Part shown: positions 35,483-47,334 of the stretch, piece by piece
Position numbering within the stretch: the stretch's first letter is position 1
Layout of the letters: each line of letters opens with the position of its first letter
Assembly: GCA_015680905.1 (NCBI GenBank)
Contig: CM027378.1
Location: 38,661,001-38,725,000 of the forward strand
Length of the DNA: 64,000 bases
Direction: 5' to 3'
From: Coptis chinensis
Taxonomy: Eukaryota > Streptophyta > Magnoliopsida > Ranunculales > Ranunculaceae
The notes under the pieces: generated by a model
Seen by the model: the letters and a program-made list of their open reading frames with translations, nothing else
Told to the model about the DNA's origin: nothing
Database searches by the model: none
Position numbers and translations under genes: made by a program

Positions 35483-38400
35483 TCACCTGGGACGGGTACT
35501 CACTAAGGGGGAACCAACCATGTTGTCAAAATCAACTTTGAGAACCTGAATGGTTTCTTTTATTGCATCTAAGGTCCTTCGTTGTTCAGCGATATTAAAG
35601 GTTTTCATCTCCTTTTCCCTCATAAGTGTTTGAAGTTTGATATTCAATTGTTTGATAGATTCTTGTACTTGATCAACTTTCCGCTTCTCCTCAATGACTT
35701 TTGTTTCAGCTATTTTCGACTTCTCATCAAGCAGACTATAGCTATCTTTGATCCTCAGTAACTCTTCGAGACGAGCTCGTACACGTTGAACAGTGAAACC
35801 AACCCCCTCTAAGTCATTTAGCGCCTCCAACTTGTTTTGGAACATGATTCTGGGTTCATCAAGATTTGCATTCCATGTTCTTCCCACCAAATTGTTAAAG
35901 TTCACCACGTGTGCTATAGCAAACCCTTCACGAAGCTCCTCATTATATTGTTCAAGGGGTCGGAAATGTGGCTGTTGTGGCATGAACTTGAAAACTTCAA
36001 AAGACTCAAGAATTCCCCACAAAATTGAGCTCTTGATGAAAGGCAATCTTCGAACATCTGGGGGTAGAGACCCCTCATTGTGCTGAATTGGAGACAAAAA
36101 ATTGTTTGTTGTGATATTAACCATGTGAGAGGCTATTTCATCTTCACTTCTGTTGCCATATTGATACTGGTCGCTTTCAGCGAAAGATAAAATCTTGACA
36201 ATGTTTGTTTCATTTGGAAATTGCTCCATTGATGCATCTATCAAAGTGATTGCCTTATTTGAAATAACCTGACTATTACGTGAAACTCCTAGAAAAAGTA
36301 TTGATGATCAACCTCGTTAAATAAATAACAAAAACACATGTAATAAAACCAAACAAACAAAAAAGCAAACATTCCTAGTTACTCCAAAGTACCTTCGTTG
36401 TCTTTTACTATAGGAGAATTGGACATTTCAAGCAGAGAAAGAGGTCGATGCTTTATCGGGACAACTGTCATTCTGTCACTGGCAACTTCATGTTCAGATC
36501 CTATATGGTAACACAAAGGGTTTCTGTTATAAGCCAATAGAAAAGATGTTTGGGAAAATAATTGAAGTTTGTTAAAGTGGACAGGGGTTTAGACAATGAG
36601 CATATATGAGATACAGAATGCATGAAAATTGCACAATCTCAAGGCAGGAACACCCAAAGCTTTCAAAATTCAATCTGCTCCATACGATCATTACCAAGTG
36701 CCGACCTTCCCATTTATATGTTATGCCCACAGCCATAGCTTTGATTTCCCTATTCTTTAAATCATATGCTTTCTGGTGACATATTGTAATAAGGAGTTCT
36801 GGTTCTTGGTAAAGAAATCCTAATCAACAAAATACTCAAAAAATCAAAGAATAAAATCATATACCTTTCAAAGAAATTCTTTTATTTGACCCAAAGGTTG
36901 TACATTTTTCTTTTAAAGACACCAACTCATATTCTTGTCAATTATGATAAACAAAATCACTTTAACAAAATACTACAAAGTGATTCTCAGTTATCTCCAA
37001 TGTATTTTACTTTATGAGAATCAGATTTCCGAAGGAACATATTAAGAGGCTGATGTTTTTTTGCAATATGGCACAACAACGATGTACATTCTATCCGAAC
37101 ATCTGTTATTTTTTTGATGGAAGAATTTTTATCTTGACCTGGAAAGGGCCAAAAGGTTGTCCATCATTGACCAACATGATATGTGCTTCGATTAAGTCCA
37201 TTAGACCAAAAAGAAGTCTCCTGTTTTTGGAGAATATTCTTAGCTCAGAAAATAAATCACAACCATCTTGTACCTTCCACTGTTGATTTTTCACATGAAC
37301 CTTTCGGTCGTCCACGTATCCTATCAAGGACAGCCACAGTTTGCTTGTCTGTTGCTCCTGCATGAAGACACTTATGATCAACCCAATAAGTTTAACATGG
37401 CATTACAGAACGAGGTTAGATTAATACCTTCACTGTATTTTACCACCTGAGAATTGGGTTTGTCAAGTGTCGGAGAAAGACTACAATACTCTTCTTCAAT
37501 ATGAGTCGACAACATTGGTGTACAGTCTGTCCGATAGTCTTTAGTTTCTTTGCTGGCAAATCCATTTTCAAGAACTACAATGTGACAAAAGTTGTGTCAA
37601 TCATAGAAAAAATTAATACATGTTTGTACATGTTTGAGTCATGTTTAAGATAAACAGACCTCCTTAAATATGGTACTCCGAAATAACGGTAGACAGCATA
37701 AAGATTCACATTAATTCAATGATACGAGTGTTCAAAACTTCCCAAATTCCGCATGCCTTGAGCCCATGATTAACCATTACCCACCATGCAATTTGAATTT
37801 CAAACTGAAATCCAAAGCTTGTGGCCTACCTCTCTTGTGCCTTTGACCTAGATGTTGGTTCCGAAAAAAGAATTCCTAAGCCACAGATTATCTTAAACTG
37901 TTCTACACATTTCACTAATGTTTTTGCACCTGAACCTATTTGTCAACCTCTTTTCCTCTTCAAGACAACCCGCAACTAAACATAACAAACCAGTGTGGGA
38001 AACACAATAAAGTTGACCAAATACTTCCAACATTTATAAAGGTAGAATGCACAAAATTGCACTGTCCTCAGAAAGAGAGTGCAGAACTTCTAGTGGTCGG
38101 TGTGCTTTGATTAGTTATCGACTGAAAAAATTTACCAATTAAAATTTAATCCACAAATCAAGAGCATTTAGCCTTCCTTTCTCACATCTTGCACAAATAA
38201 TTACAAGGGAATGCTGAGACACAAATTATTCTACACATTCCACTAATGCTTTTGTTTTTTTTACCTGAACTTATTGACGATTCTCTTTTCCTTTTCACGA
38301 CTTTCTTTCTTTGATTTCTGACCCTTTTCACTCCTTTTAAATTAATCCCCTGTGCAATAAATGAAAGTTATGTTGATTACTTTAATTGATAAACCCAAAG

Positions 38401-41400
38401 AATGCATCAATACATGTATTTTGAGTAAAGTGCATGGGTCAGTAAAAACTTTGTAGCAAAACATAGACTTACTGTGTTGTACAATGGTTCTCTCATTTTT
38501 CCTGCTGGTAGAACATCATGCAGTTTTGTCTGCCGCTGTACATCAGGCTTAGTGAAGCCAATAACCTCAGGGTCTTCCGCTTCTATGACATTTGAACCAA
38601 GGTGAAAAGTTAATGGTGTTCTTTTAAGCATGATTAGGAGCTACAAAAACCCCTACCATTTTAAAATAAATGGAATTCAAATAAAAATAATAATATCGGT
38701 GTGCTTTGATTAGTTATCTACTGAAAAAAGTTACCAATTAAATTTAATGCACAAATCAAGTGCATTTAGCCTTCCTTTCTCACATCTTGCACAAATAATT
38801 ACAGGGGAATCCTGAGACACAAAATATTCTACACATTCCACTAATGCTTTTGTTTTTTTTACCTGAACTTATTGACGATTCTCTTTTCCTTTTCACGACT
38901 TTCTTTCTTTGATTTCTGACCCTTTTCACTCCTTTTAAATTAATCCCCTGTGCAATAAATGAAAGTTACGTTGATTACTTTAATTGATAAAGCCAAAGAA
39001 TGCATCAATAAGTGTATTTTGAGTAAAGTGCATGGGTCAGTAAAAACTTTGTAGCAAAATATAGACTTACCGTGTTGTACAATGGTTCTCTCAATTTTCC
39101 TGCTGGTAGAACATCATGCAGTTTTGTCTGCCGCTGTACATCAGGCTTAGTGAAGCCAATAACCTCAGGGTCTTCCGCTTCTATGACATTTGAATCAAGG
39201 TGAAAAGTTAATGGTGTTCTTTTAAGTATGATTAGGAGCTACCAAAACCCCTACCATTTTAAAATAAATGGAATTGAAATAAAAATAATAATTGATTGTC
39301 TTTACTGTACCACTCAAATTCAGTAAAATATAAACGTACCTCTCAAATTTGACCATAGAATGAGTTCAGAGGAAATGGGAACTCTAGCTCTTCTTTTTAA
39401 GACTTTACTCCTTTTCCCTTTTGTGGTTGGAAACGGAAGCATGTATTTTGCATCACTACCGCTCCCAGTCGATGTTCGTCTTGCTTGGAATACCTCTATG
39501 AATGTTTGAGCATCGGTTGCCTTTCTTTTCCCTATCTTCTTAGAAGTTCTCATGGCCCCAGCAGCGCTTCTAGGAGTTGACTTCTTCCTATTCTCCTGAC
39601 TTGGATATAGAACTTGCAAAGGCAGATATATTCCATTAGAAGTCGACTGATTATCCACACTTCCATACATGTTTCTGAGAGATGACCTCTCCAACATAAT
39701 GTCCCTGGCTCCACATGGAGTTTGTGAAAGTGTAATATCAATGCTAAGTGCCGAGCTTCCAGTTGGATTAGGGAATTGATCACGTCCATTATTTTGTGAT
39801 GAGACTGCCGTTTCCTGAAACATGTGCCCATGACCATAATTATTTATCAGACATCATTCAAACTTTTAAAGTATTCTTACAGTTTTGCAGCTCAAACATG
39901 GAACATTTCAATTCATCTATTCTTAAATTGGGACTACTTTCACATTAAAAATAAACCAACCTAAATGCTAACCAAGACAAGTATAGCCAAACTTTGACAA
40001 GAAATAGTATCATCAAACATCTAAATTCACAGAATTCTAGAAAACCCTACTTATTTCCCCACCACAGTCCAACGTAAAAAACAGATTTCATTGCAATCGG
40101 TTTAAGATAGCAGAGAAAACAGTAGATGCGGCCACCAATATAAGAGAGACAGGAACACAATCAATATGAGAAATCAAATGTTAAAGATATATTGGCCATG
40201 CAATTTACAAAGGAAAATAAACAAAATAAAATGACATTTATACTTTTTTTCGGCTGTAGAAGGCACTCTAGGATTAGGCCACCAATTCCAGTAAAAATCT
40301 TGATACAACGGGCATCCTTCTTGCGTAACGGATCCCTCCTTGGAATGGTTTTTTTTTTTGGAAATAGCCATGGGTTAAGGAGACCCCAACCTTTATTTAT
40401 CATTAAACTCTCAAGTACAATTTACCCTCTTTATCCTCCTTTGTCAAGACATGAAGTCCTTGACCCAAGGGAGAGATAAAATAAAAAACATCATTTCCAT
40501 AAATAATATAATACATAGCTTTGAGAGGTAGTTATCACAATCTACATAGCCTGGTTACCTTCTCTGAATACATGCTCAATGGTTACATCATCAAAATCTA
40601 ACATAATACTTTTAACATGTTCCACCAAGTTTTAACAGATTCAAGGACCGTTCCAGCAGGTTCAAGATTTTGACAACTCTCAGCTATGTTTGGTTCAGAG
40701 AATTAAGATCCCATGGAAAGTTGATCTTCTATTTGTTTTTTGAGGTATGGTGATCAAATTTTGAGATTGAAGTTTCCTTACTCAGTATGATATCTATGGA
40801 AAGCAACTTCAATTTTCCAAAAATGGCATTTGCATTCCTTATATCCACCTTCGCAAGTTGGACTCCCGCGTCTCTCTCGATTCAATTGTTCTCTCTTCCG
40901 ATCTCCCTCTCTCCCTGCAATCTCTCTATTCTTTTTTTCTCTCAACTTTCCAGGAATCTCAATTCCATGAACCATACACAACCTCAGTGAACCAGAGTGG
41001 ACTAGAATCCTCCTTTTGTTTAAGCTTCTGGTGGAGAACAGACAGCTTTTCTGAGCACCAGGGAAAGCTAACAAAACTTCACTATTCCTCAAAGAGCCAT
41101 CTGTGTTCAAGGACTTCAAGATGGGAACACCTTCTTCAGGAACTCTCAATTATACCGATTGTTGCACTGACTGCTTGAAACTCACCAATACACCAAGTTT
41201 CTGTAGTAGCTTTTCCACCTCCACACTACGTTGCACTGTTTCCAACGTTTTACCCAGGTACAACTTCATGTCATTCAATATCTTGTTTCCCACTTCTATT
41301 TCTGTCTTTTTCTTGCCTCTTGATCCTTCAATTTCTCTCATTCCAAATATAGTAGACAGGAGTGCATAAAATAGCTCTTATAATTTCTGAACACATGGTG

Positions 41401-43364
41401 TTTTCTCTACAACGCCTCATCAAGTAATATCATTCATCATGAGAGCCTAGAACCCTTCTAAGGCAGACCCAAGGCTACTTATATTGGATCACAGCAATTT
41501 TGGAATAACTATAGTCAAAGAAAAGGTGGACTGAGCTTTCTTCCTGGGAATTGCAGAAGTAACAGTTGGACTGGTTGATAACTTCCTTGCACATCAATCT
41601 ATTTTGTGTAGGGAGAGACCCTGAGAAGAGTTGACACACTGTAAATGAGTGCTTGGGGATAGACAGTTACCCCAAACAATCTTGTACCACTTTACCTTAC
41701 ACCTAATCTTCATGAGGGAGGCATAGGCCGATGAAAGAGAAAAGGCACCAGAACTGGTGGGGGTCCAAATGACTCAGTCCTCCACATTGTATGAATTGAT
41801 CTCAGTTTTCAGGATCATAGATTTTAAATCTCCATCAGGTAGCTCTGTGATAAGGGAAGACCAAGAGCCATTTACAATCACTGACCCAACATAAGCATCA
41901 TTAGGAATAGCAGGTGATAGTAATGCCCTAGCTTGGGCATTAAAAAGGAGAGGCCCAGAGCAACAGGGGTCATTCCAGAATCTTGTACTGAAGCAATCTG
42001 AAACGCAATGCCTGCCACAATACGTTCCATGTAGCATCTCTATGGTTTAAGATACCTCTCCAAACCCATGAACAATCTTTGGGCACTTTCATGGTCCAGA
42101 AATAACCATCTAAAATTTGGTGTTCCCAAGTCCACTTTACCCACAAACAATCACATCTCTGTGCAATTTTGAAAACTAACCACACACAATAGGCTGCTTT
42201 ATTCCAAGTTCTAGGATCCAGTAAACCTAATCACCAGTTTCCTTGGATGAGTTGTGGTAATTCAGTCAATCTTAAGCTTAGGTCTACATTTGATGATATA
42301 ATTGATGCTGATCCAGTTACTCTGGCAGTGAAATTAAGAAAAACGATGGTACCAGATGGCAATGCGTTTTTTTGCCTTATGACCAACAACTAAGAGCTTA
42401 GGAAAAGAGAATAGTTTGAAATCTACAGCAAACTTCATTTGATGTGCGAGAGCTTGGATGAAATGAGGAACTTTTATGGGTTAGTTATGCCCATCCATGC
42501 AAATATGATTATTCAAAAAGGGAGACTTTACTGCAAAATCCAAAGTTTCAGCTAAACTTGGACACTAGAAATACAATTTTGAGTTTCAAGCATTGTACGT
42601 TTTTGGATAACTCTATCCAAAAGTTACATAACACAGATCCAAAAATAAGCATCTGAGAATAAGGAAGTATATATAATTAAAGATAAAACTTTTCACCCAA
42701 ATAGTTTAGAAAAAAGTATAACAAAACAAATACTATTTTGAGCTGTGAATATTGTTTGATTCGTTACACTTTTTTAAGCAATAGACAAATGCAGCAAAAT
42801 ATTTTACATCAGAATAAACAAAACCTTTGTCCAAATAATCAAGAACAAACAAAGCCAAGTACGGATAAATCAAGTCAGAGAATACACATGTAAAAGCAAG
42901 CACAGAAAAGAAAAAGTGATCCTCAATACCTGGTTTGGAGAACTGATCCATTTTCCATCAACCCAATCTAGATGACTCCTCAAGTTCGAGAGATCAAACT
43001 CCAACTCCTCTTTAGTAGGTTTGAACAAGACTAAGTAGCTAGAACCCTCCTTAAGAATCTTCATAATCACTCCTTTCCACCACCCATCATTGTTGTAGGC
43101 ATTCACCTCTTCGTTTAGATGAAAGGGTCCAGTACCTTTTGGTGGAGCAGGTCTCAAATGTGCAAAATCAACGTATCCCCTCAAAAGCTTCTCTGACTCT
43201 GTTTCTTTCAGTAAGGTTTTGTACTCAACAAAATACTTCTTGTTTTTCTTCTTCTTTTTTAATACTTTTATGATAGTGGCAACAAACCATGAATCTTCAA
43301 ATCCTTGCTCATCACTTGATACTTCAACTTCTTGTCCTTTGACAAACTCATACTTCTTCTTCAT
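35483..43364 (-). CDS. Tandem Agenet / DUF724 protein, 10 exons
   Basis: Exons on the minus strand: 43364-42930, 39814-39340, 39180-39071, 38947-38863, 38582-38473, 38349-38265, 37574-37428, 37357-37274, 36500-36393, 36288-35483. Every junction has GT-AG ends and matching phase, giving 814 residues. Two Agenet domains fill residues 5-145 (VKGQEVEVSS; WWKGVIMKIL). Basic clusters follow (KKIGKRKATDA, KVLKRRARVP). A 65-residue unit occurs twice (304-368, 369-433). An AT-hook-like RGRPKG lies near residue 498. The DUF724 domain (LPFIKSSILWG onward) starts at about 628 and ends in a long coiled coil. Agenet domains belong to the Tudor-like fold, and plant DUF724 proteins are thought to be nuclear and to link RNA or chromatin with other factors. 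Exons 3-6 come from a tandem duplication. Confidence 0.85.
38098..39292. repeat. Tandem duplication of about 600 bp inside the DUF724 gene
   Basis: Copy 1 at 38098-38696 and copy 2 at 38697-39292 are nearly identical apart from scattered changes, with an offset of 598-599 bp. Each holds two exons (110 and 85 nt). The 110-nt exon differs at few sites, including one Leu/Met change; the 85-nt exons are identical. Because 110 + 85 = 195 is divisible by three and both ends are phase 1, both copies can be spliced in frame. Confidence 0.9.
39815..41399. other. Intron 1 of the DUF724 gene, distal part
   Basis: Intron sequence between exon 2 and the LINE remnant. Open frames at 40161-40479 and 40778-41149 have no domain that I can recognise. 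Transposon-derived sequence is possible. Confidence 0.45.
41400..42600 (-). pseudogene. LINE C-terminal (zf-RVT type) remnant
   Basis: Minus-strand pieces read WNKAAYCVWLVFK, RCDCLWVKWTWEHQILDG and FWTMKVPKDCSWVWRGIL, which mark the region after reverse transcriptase in plant LINEs. Then come SGAFSLSSAYASLM, KVKWYKIVWG and CYFCNSQEESSVHLFF, the zinc-binding zf-RVT part. Frame shifts join these pieces. It sits in intron 1 of the DUF724 gene, in the same orientation. No poly(A) end was found. Confidence 0.75.
42601..42929. other. Intron 1 of the DUF724 gene, proximal part
   Basis: AT-rich intron sequence after the donor of exon 1. Nothing else seen. Confidence 0.5.
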
Positions 43365-43689
43365 TCTTGCTTTTTAATGTTTTACTAATTACCATTCTCT
43401 GTCAAAACCATCAAAGGAGAGAAGACACAGTGTGGAGTGGTGTTTTGGAAAAATAAATTGCAGCGTGTGAACATGCGTTGGTGGAGTGAACGGTCACTTC
43501 ATTGAAACTAGTGTCTGTGCATGCATCAACTGACAGCTGCTTTAAAAATATTTTATTTGGAAAACAACAATAGCCTCTCTTTCTCTCGGCTGCTAAGGGT
43601 GCATTGGGCACTCCCCCAAAAAAAATTTGAAATATCACAAGTTTGTCATCGCCTAAAATAAACATGTTTTCAACCCAAGCACAAGCAAT

Positions 43690-44370
43690 GGTGGAACCGG
43701 TCTCACCATGTTAAAACTACCGCCCGTTTGAGTGTACACTCAACCCACTCAAACGATCTCACCATGTAAACTACTTCGTCATGTAGTTTGAGTGTACTAT
43801 GCCACGTAATTTGAGTGTACACTCAAACGATATGACGAAGCCGTTTGAGTGTATACGCAAGCGGTCTGCGCGTGTCGTTTGAGACAAAGCTCTCGGAGTT
43901 TTAGCTAGACGATATGGATGGGTCGTTTGGGCAGTCTCCAAGACGACATGGTGAGGTCATTTGAGGACTCTCTGGGGCAACATGGCTGGGTCGTTTAGAC
44001 TAAAAAAATCAAGAAATTCATTTTGTTTTTTAGTCACGTTCATATCCCTCATTAAACGATCAATTCCAAATACAAATTCCACTTTTCTTATACATAAACA
44101 CCAAACACAAACTATATATAAAATTTCAATTAAATACTAAACACAAATTCCAATTTTCAATTACATCATTCAAAATGATCCTTCCATACACAATTCAAAT
44201 AACTCAAAATCTTGTATTAACTCATACAACTAATATACAAAGGATATTTAAAAAAAAAAAAACAAAGATATTCAAACGACCTCACTAGGTTGTTTTGGCC
44301 ATATACAAAACGATCTCACTGAGTCGTTTGGGGCACCTTGAAAATGACTTCACTGGTCGTTTGAGGTTTT
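43690..44370. repeat. Region rich in CGTTTGAG palindromes
   Basis: The motif cgtttgag/ctcaaacg recurs in both orientations. It includes a perfect 18-bp palindrome, tttgagtgtacactcaaa, at 43810-43827 and imperfect relatives at 43727 and 43850. Related aaacgatctcac motifs recur up to 44370. It lies between the DUF724 start and the MADS pseudogene. It may be a decayed mobile element or part of the DUF724 upstream region. Confidence 0.5.
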
Positions 44371-44508
44371 TTCAAACAAAAATTGTCTTGGTTTTCTCCA
44401 ACACTCGAATTTCTTCCATTACGCTTCAATTCCACCAAAAAATCAGTTAAGTTTGTAACATAAGGTGCGCGCCCAAATAAAATCCAATTTCACTCCAATC
44501 TCATCAAA

Positions 44509-45180
44509 TCACAGTATTATAGTCGTTATGTCGTTTAAACAGACATAACAAAATAATACAAAATAGTCTCTACAACTAAATAAATCACAAAAAAGGTTAC
44601 AGATCTCTTCATCCAATAGCCATTGTTCTGAATAATCACCCACACCAAAATTATCAACATTACTTGTACTTGCATCAGTAGCCCAATATGATTTTTCTTC
44701 ACTTCCCATGTTCAAAATCGTAGTATTATCTTGTTCCGCAAAACTCGACGATGATAGTTTCTCCAAACGACACAAAATACTGTGTTTTACATCCATTAGA
44801 CCCTTCTCCAATTTGTTCAACTCATCCAAAGAATCAAATTTTGAGACGTCAATATTCTCCCACCAAAATCCATTGTCTAAATTTTTACCCACCTCTTGTT
44901 TAATATTTACACCACGCAAATCATCAAAAACTATTAAAGAATTTTGTGAAGTGCTTGATGAAGAAGGGTCGTGGTATCATTTTAGAATGTCGCCAGCCTA
45001 AGTGTTACTATAAGAATAAAGATTACCCGAAGATGAAAACACCAACATTGCAATGTCAGTCTTACATAGTGAACAGAGAGTACTTGCTTTCTTGAATAGC
45101 CCTTGTCTTCTTTTACAGAATGTCACTTGTCTTCTAGGCTTGTCCTCAATTCTCTCAATAGAAATCTTTCTCCTCACTAT
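44509..45180 (-). pseudogene. Type I MADS-box transcription factor pseudogene
   Basis: One unbroken frame, without introns as in type I MADS genes. It starts [20 protein letters not shown], continues [18 protein letters not shown] and [10 protein letters not shown], then has a C-terminal part with WWENIDVSKFDSLDELNKL. The codon where ATG belongs is ATA (45178-45180). TAG at 44998-45000 and TGA at 44977-44979 interrupt the region just after the MADS domain. The TGA sits where KRYHD would be expected, consistent with a CGA to TGA change. The family makes DNA-binding regulators, often active in gametophytes and endosperm; this copy should give no full protein. Confidence 0.85.
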
Positions 45181-45473
45181 TTCTTTCTTATTAACTCAAT
45201 CACCCGATAGCTTTGTCTTGGACTTGGAGAGGAAGATGAAGTTTTGGTGGAGAAGAAAATGAAACCAAAACTGGTTGTAGCTGGTTTTCTCGATTTTTGT
45301 TGAAGTGTGGGGGGTGTATTGGGCTATGGCTATTGGGCTTCTCGTTGGGCTTGGGCTGGAGGCTGCCCAATCGAATTTGGTGGTTGCCCAATACAGGACT
45401 CTATAATAATTCTAGAGAGACTGTTTTTTTACCGTTTTTACTTTTTAGTGACCATACCGTCCGTACGTGAAAC

Positions 45474-46249
45474 TAGGGGTGATAATTTGGCCCTCCTCAG
45501 GCCCTCGACCTGCCCCTCAAAATTGCATAATCAAACCCTCAAAAGTTAGCCCTCACAGATTTGAGGGGCGGGCCGGCCTGACCCTTATGCTTATAAGGGG
45601 CGGGCTAGGGCCTAGGTTCTGAAGCATGAGCTCGGCCCTCATTAAACCCTCACCAGCCCTCACTTGTCCCTCATACGTTTTCTTGTTATTTTACATTATA
45701 TTTATGTATTATACTGTAATTATCTAAGTTGTATAAAAAAAATCACTAAATTAGTTTTCAATAGGGGATAAATTATAACATAACATAACATATACGGATT
45801 TTGTAATTGATTTAACGATAGGTATATAGGTCATACATAAAAGCAAATCCAACCTAACAGCATAGTTAAGTATAAAAAATTTATATGTTTTAAGAATATC
45901 ACCTCTTCTACCATCTCTATCTATTTTTCCTTTTTGTTTTTCTTCTAAAGGCCTAAGAATTAGTTTTGTATATTAAAATTGATATATATAATCAAAGTAT
46001 GATAGAAATAAATAAAAAATCACAAAAAACAAAATTAAACTAGTAAAGTGTAATTAGATCGGGCCCGACCCGGCCCTTATTTGGCCTTCAAAAATGAGGG
46101 TCGAGGTTAAGGGCTTGAGTTTTCATATTTGACCCTACTCGACTTGGCCCTCAATAAAAAATAGGAGCGGGCTGACCCAGCCCTCAATCATGAGGGCTTT
46201 TATAGTTTGAGGGGCGGGCTAGCCCGGCCTGACCCTTTTATCACCCCTA
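45474..46249. mobile_element. hAT-like element, 776 bp
   Basis: A perfect 12-bp terminal inverted repeat (taggggtgataa and complement) and an exact 8-bp duplication, CGTGAAAC, at 45466-45473 and 46250-46257. Both ends are crowded with ggccctca/tgagggc and gcccggcc motifs. No transposase inside. It lies just upstream of the MADS pseudogene. Confidence 0.85.
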
Positions 46250-47334
46250 CGTGAAACTAGAGCAGAGAACGGGTCGGATATGGCCATACCTGAATCTGAA
46301 CCCCAAAAGGCCTGAATAATTTCATTTAATCCGAATTCTGAACCTGGCTAAGGTTTACATATTCACTAGTATATAAACTCAATGTTAGTGGGACCCCCAG
46401 TTTTAGTTCCATATTCATCTCTCTATTTCAACTATTATTACTATATATTATAAAGGCTACCATTGGTATTTAAGAAACACATTGGGGGCAAAATAGTAAG
46501 ATTTAAAAGATTTAGAGTTACATAAAAAAATAAATTTTTACTGTTGCGAGACTGTAGATGAGGGCCATGATTTTTAAAATAGTTATCCGACACAACCCCA
46601 CACATTTCAAACCTGAAGTTGGAAAAATATGCAACATCTATGTACAAAACGGTCAACAGATAACATAATTCATAAATCATAAAAAAGAACATATAGAGAC
46701 GAATATACACTCCTAATTAACTTCTTGCTCATTCTAAAATCATATCAAACGTATAAGAAATTTCAATTTGGCAAAATAACAAGCAAAATATCACAATCAA
46801 AATACAAGCAAAAAACCTCTTCACAAAATATCCACATGATACGTATTCCTGCATATAGGAAAAAAAAAAAAAAAAAAAAAACAAATTACAATAGTTAACT
46901 ATATAGAGTTCCAACTTTATATGAACATAAGTTAAGTTTCTATAAGATTTGGAAATAACAAAATGCAAAATCTAGAGTACACATGCTACATGTGTACTCT
47001 CCCATCTGGGCCCTCCACCAGCAAAAGGTGAGGGTGTATTGCCCCACAGAAGTCTTGAATCTAGAGTCCTTAATCCAACGCACCGGTGCATCCAGCGCAC
47101 TCTAGAATCGCTACATACCCTCAAAAAGTTTGTTTCCAACATCAACTAAAAAAGTTATTGAAGTGGACACTTGGTCAATTTCCCTATACAAAAAAATAAA
47201 AATAAATGACTACACTGGATTTTAAAGTTCAAAGAAAAAAGAAAAACATAGACAAGAAGATTCAAAACCAAATCCACCAATTAAGTAGTGTGTCTTGATC
47301 TATCGACCAGAGATAACAAATATGTTAGTAGCAA
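46250..47334. other. Non-coding stretch, no gene seen
   Basis: AT-rich with an A-tract near 46860-46880. Open frames are Tyr/Phe-rich low-complexity and unlikely to be genes. Confidence 0.45.

Noticed and set aside
38265-39180. Mutually exclusive use of the two 110-nt exons
   Set aside because: First considered because one 110-nt exon alone breaks the frame. The 85-nt partner exon in each copy restores the frame, so both copies can be included.
41150-41369. Ser/Phe-rich and Glu/Lys-rich overlapping open frames in DUF724 intron 1
   Set aside because: They are simple-sequence frames on opposite strands next to a LINE remnant, with no family match.
43411-43665. Open frame upstream of the DUF724 start on the same strand
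   Set aside because: Its composition is not protein-like, and the Agenet start codon at 43364 has its own complete N-terminus.
46441-46968. Tyr/Phe-rich minus-strand open frames
   Set aside because: Low-complexity AT-rich translation with no domain or splice support.
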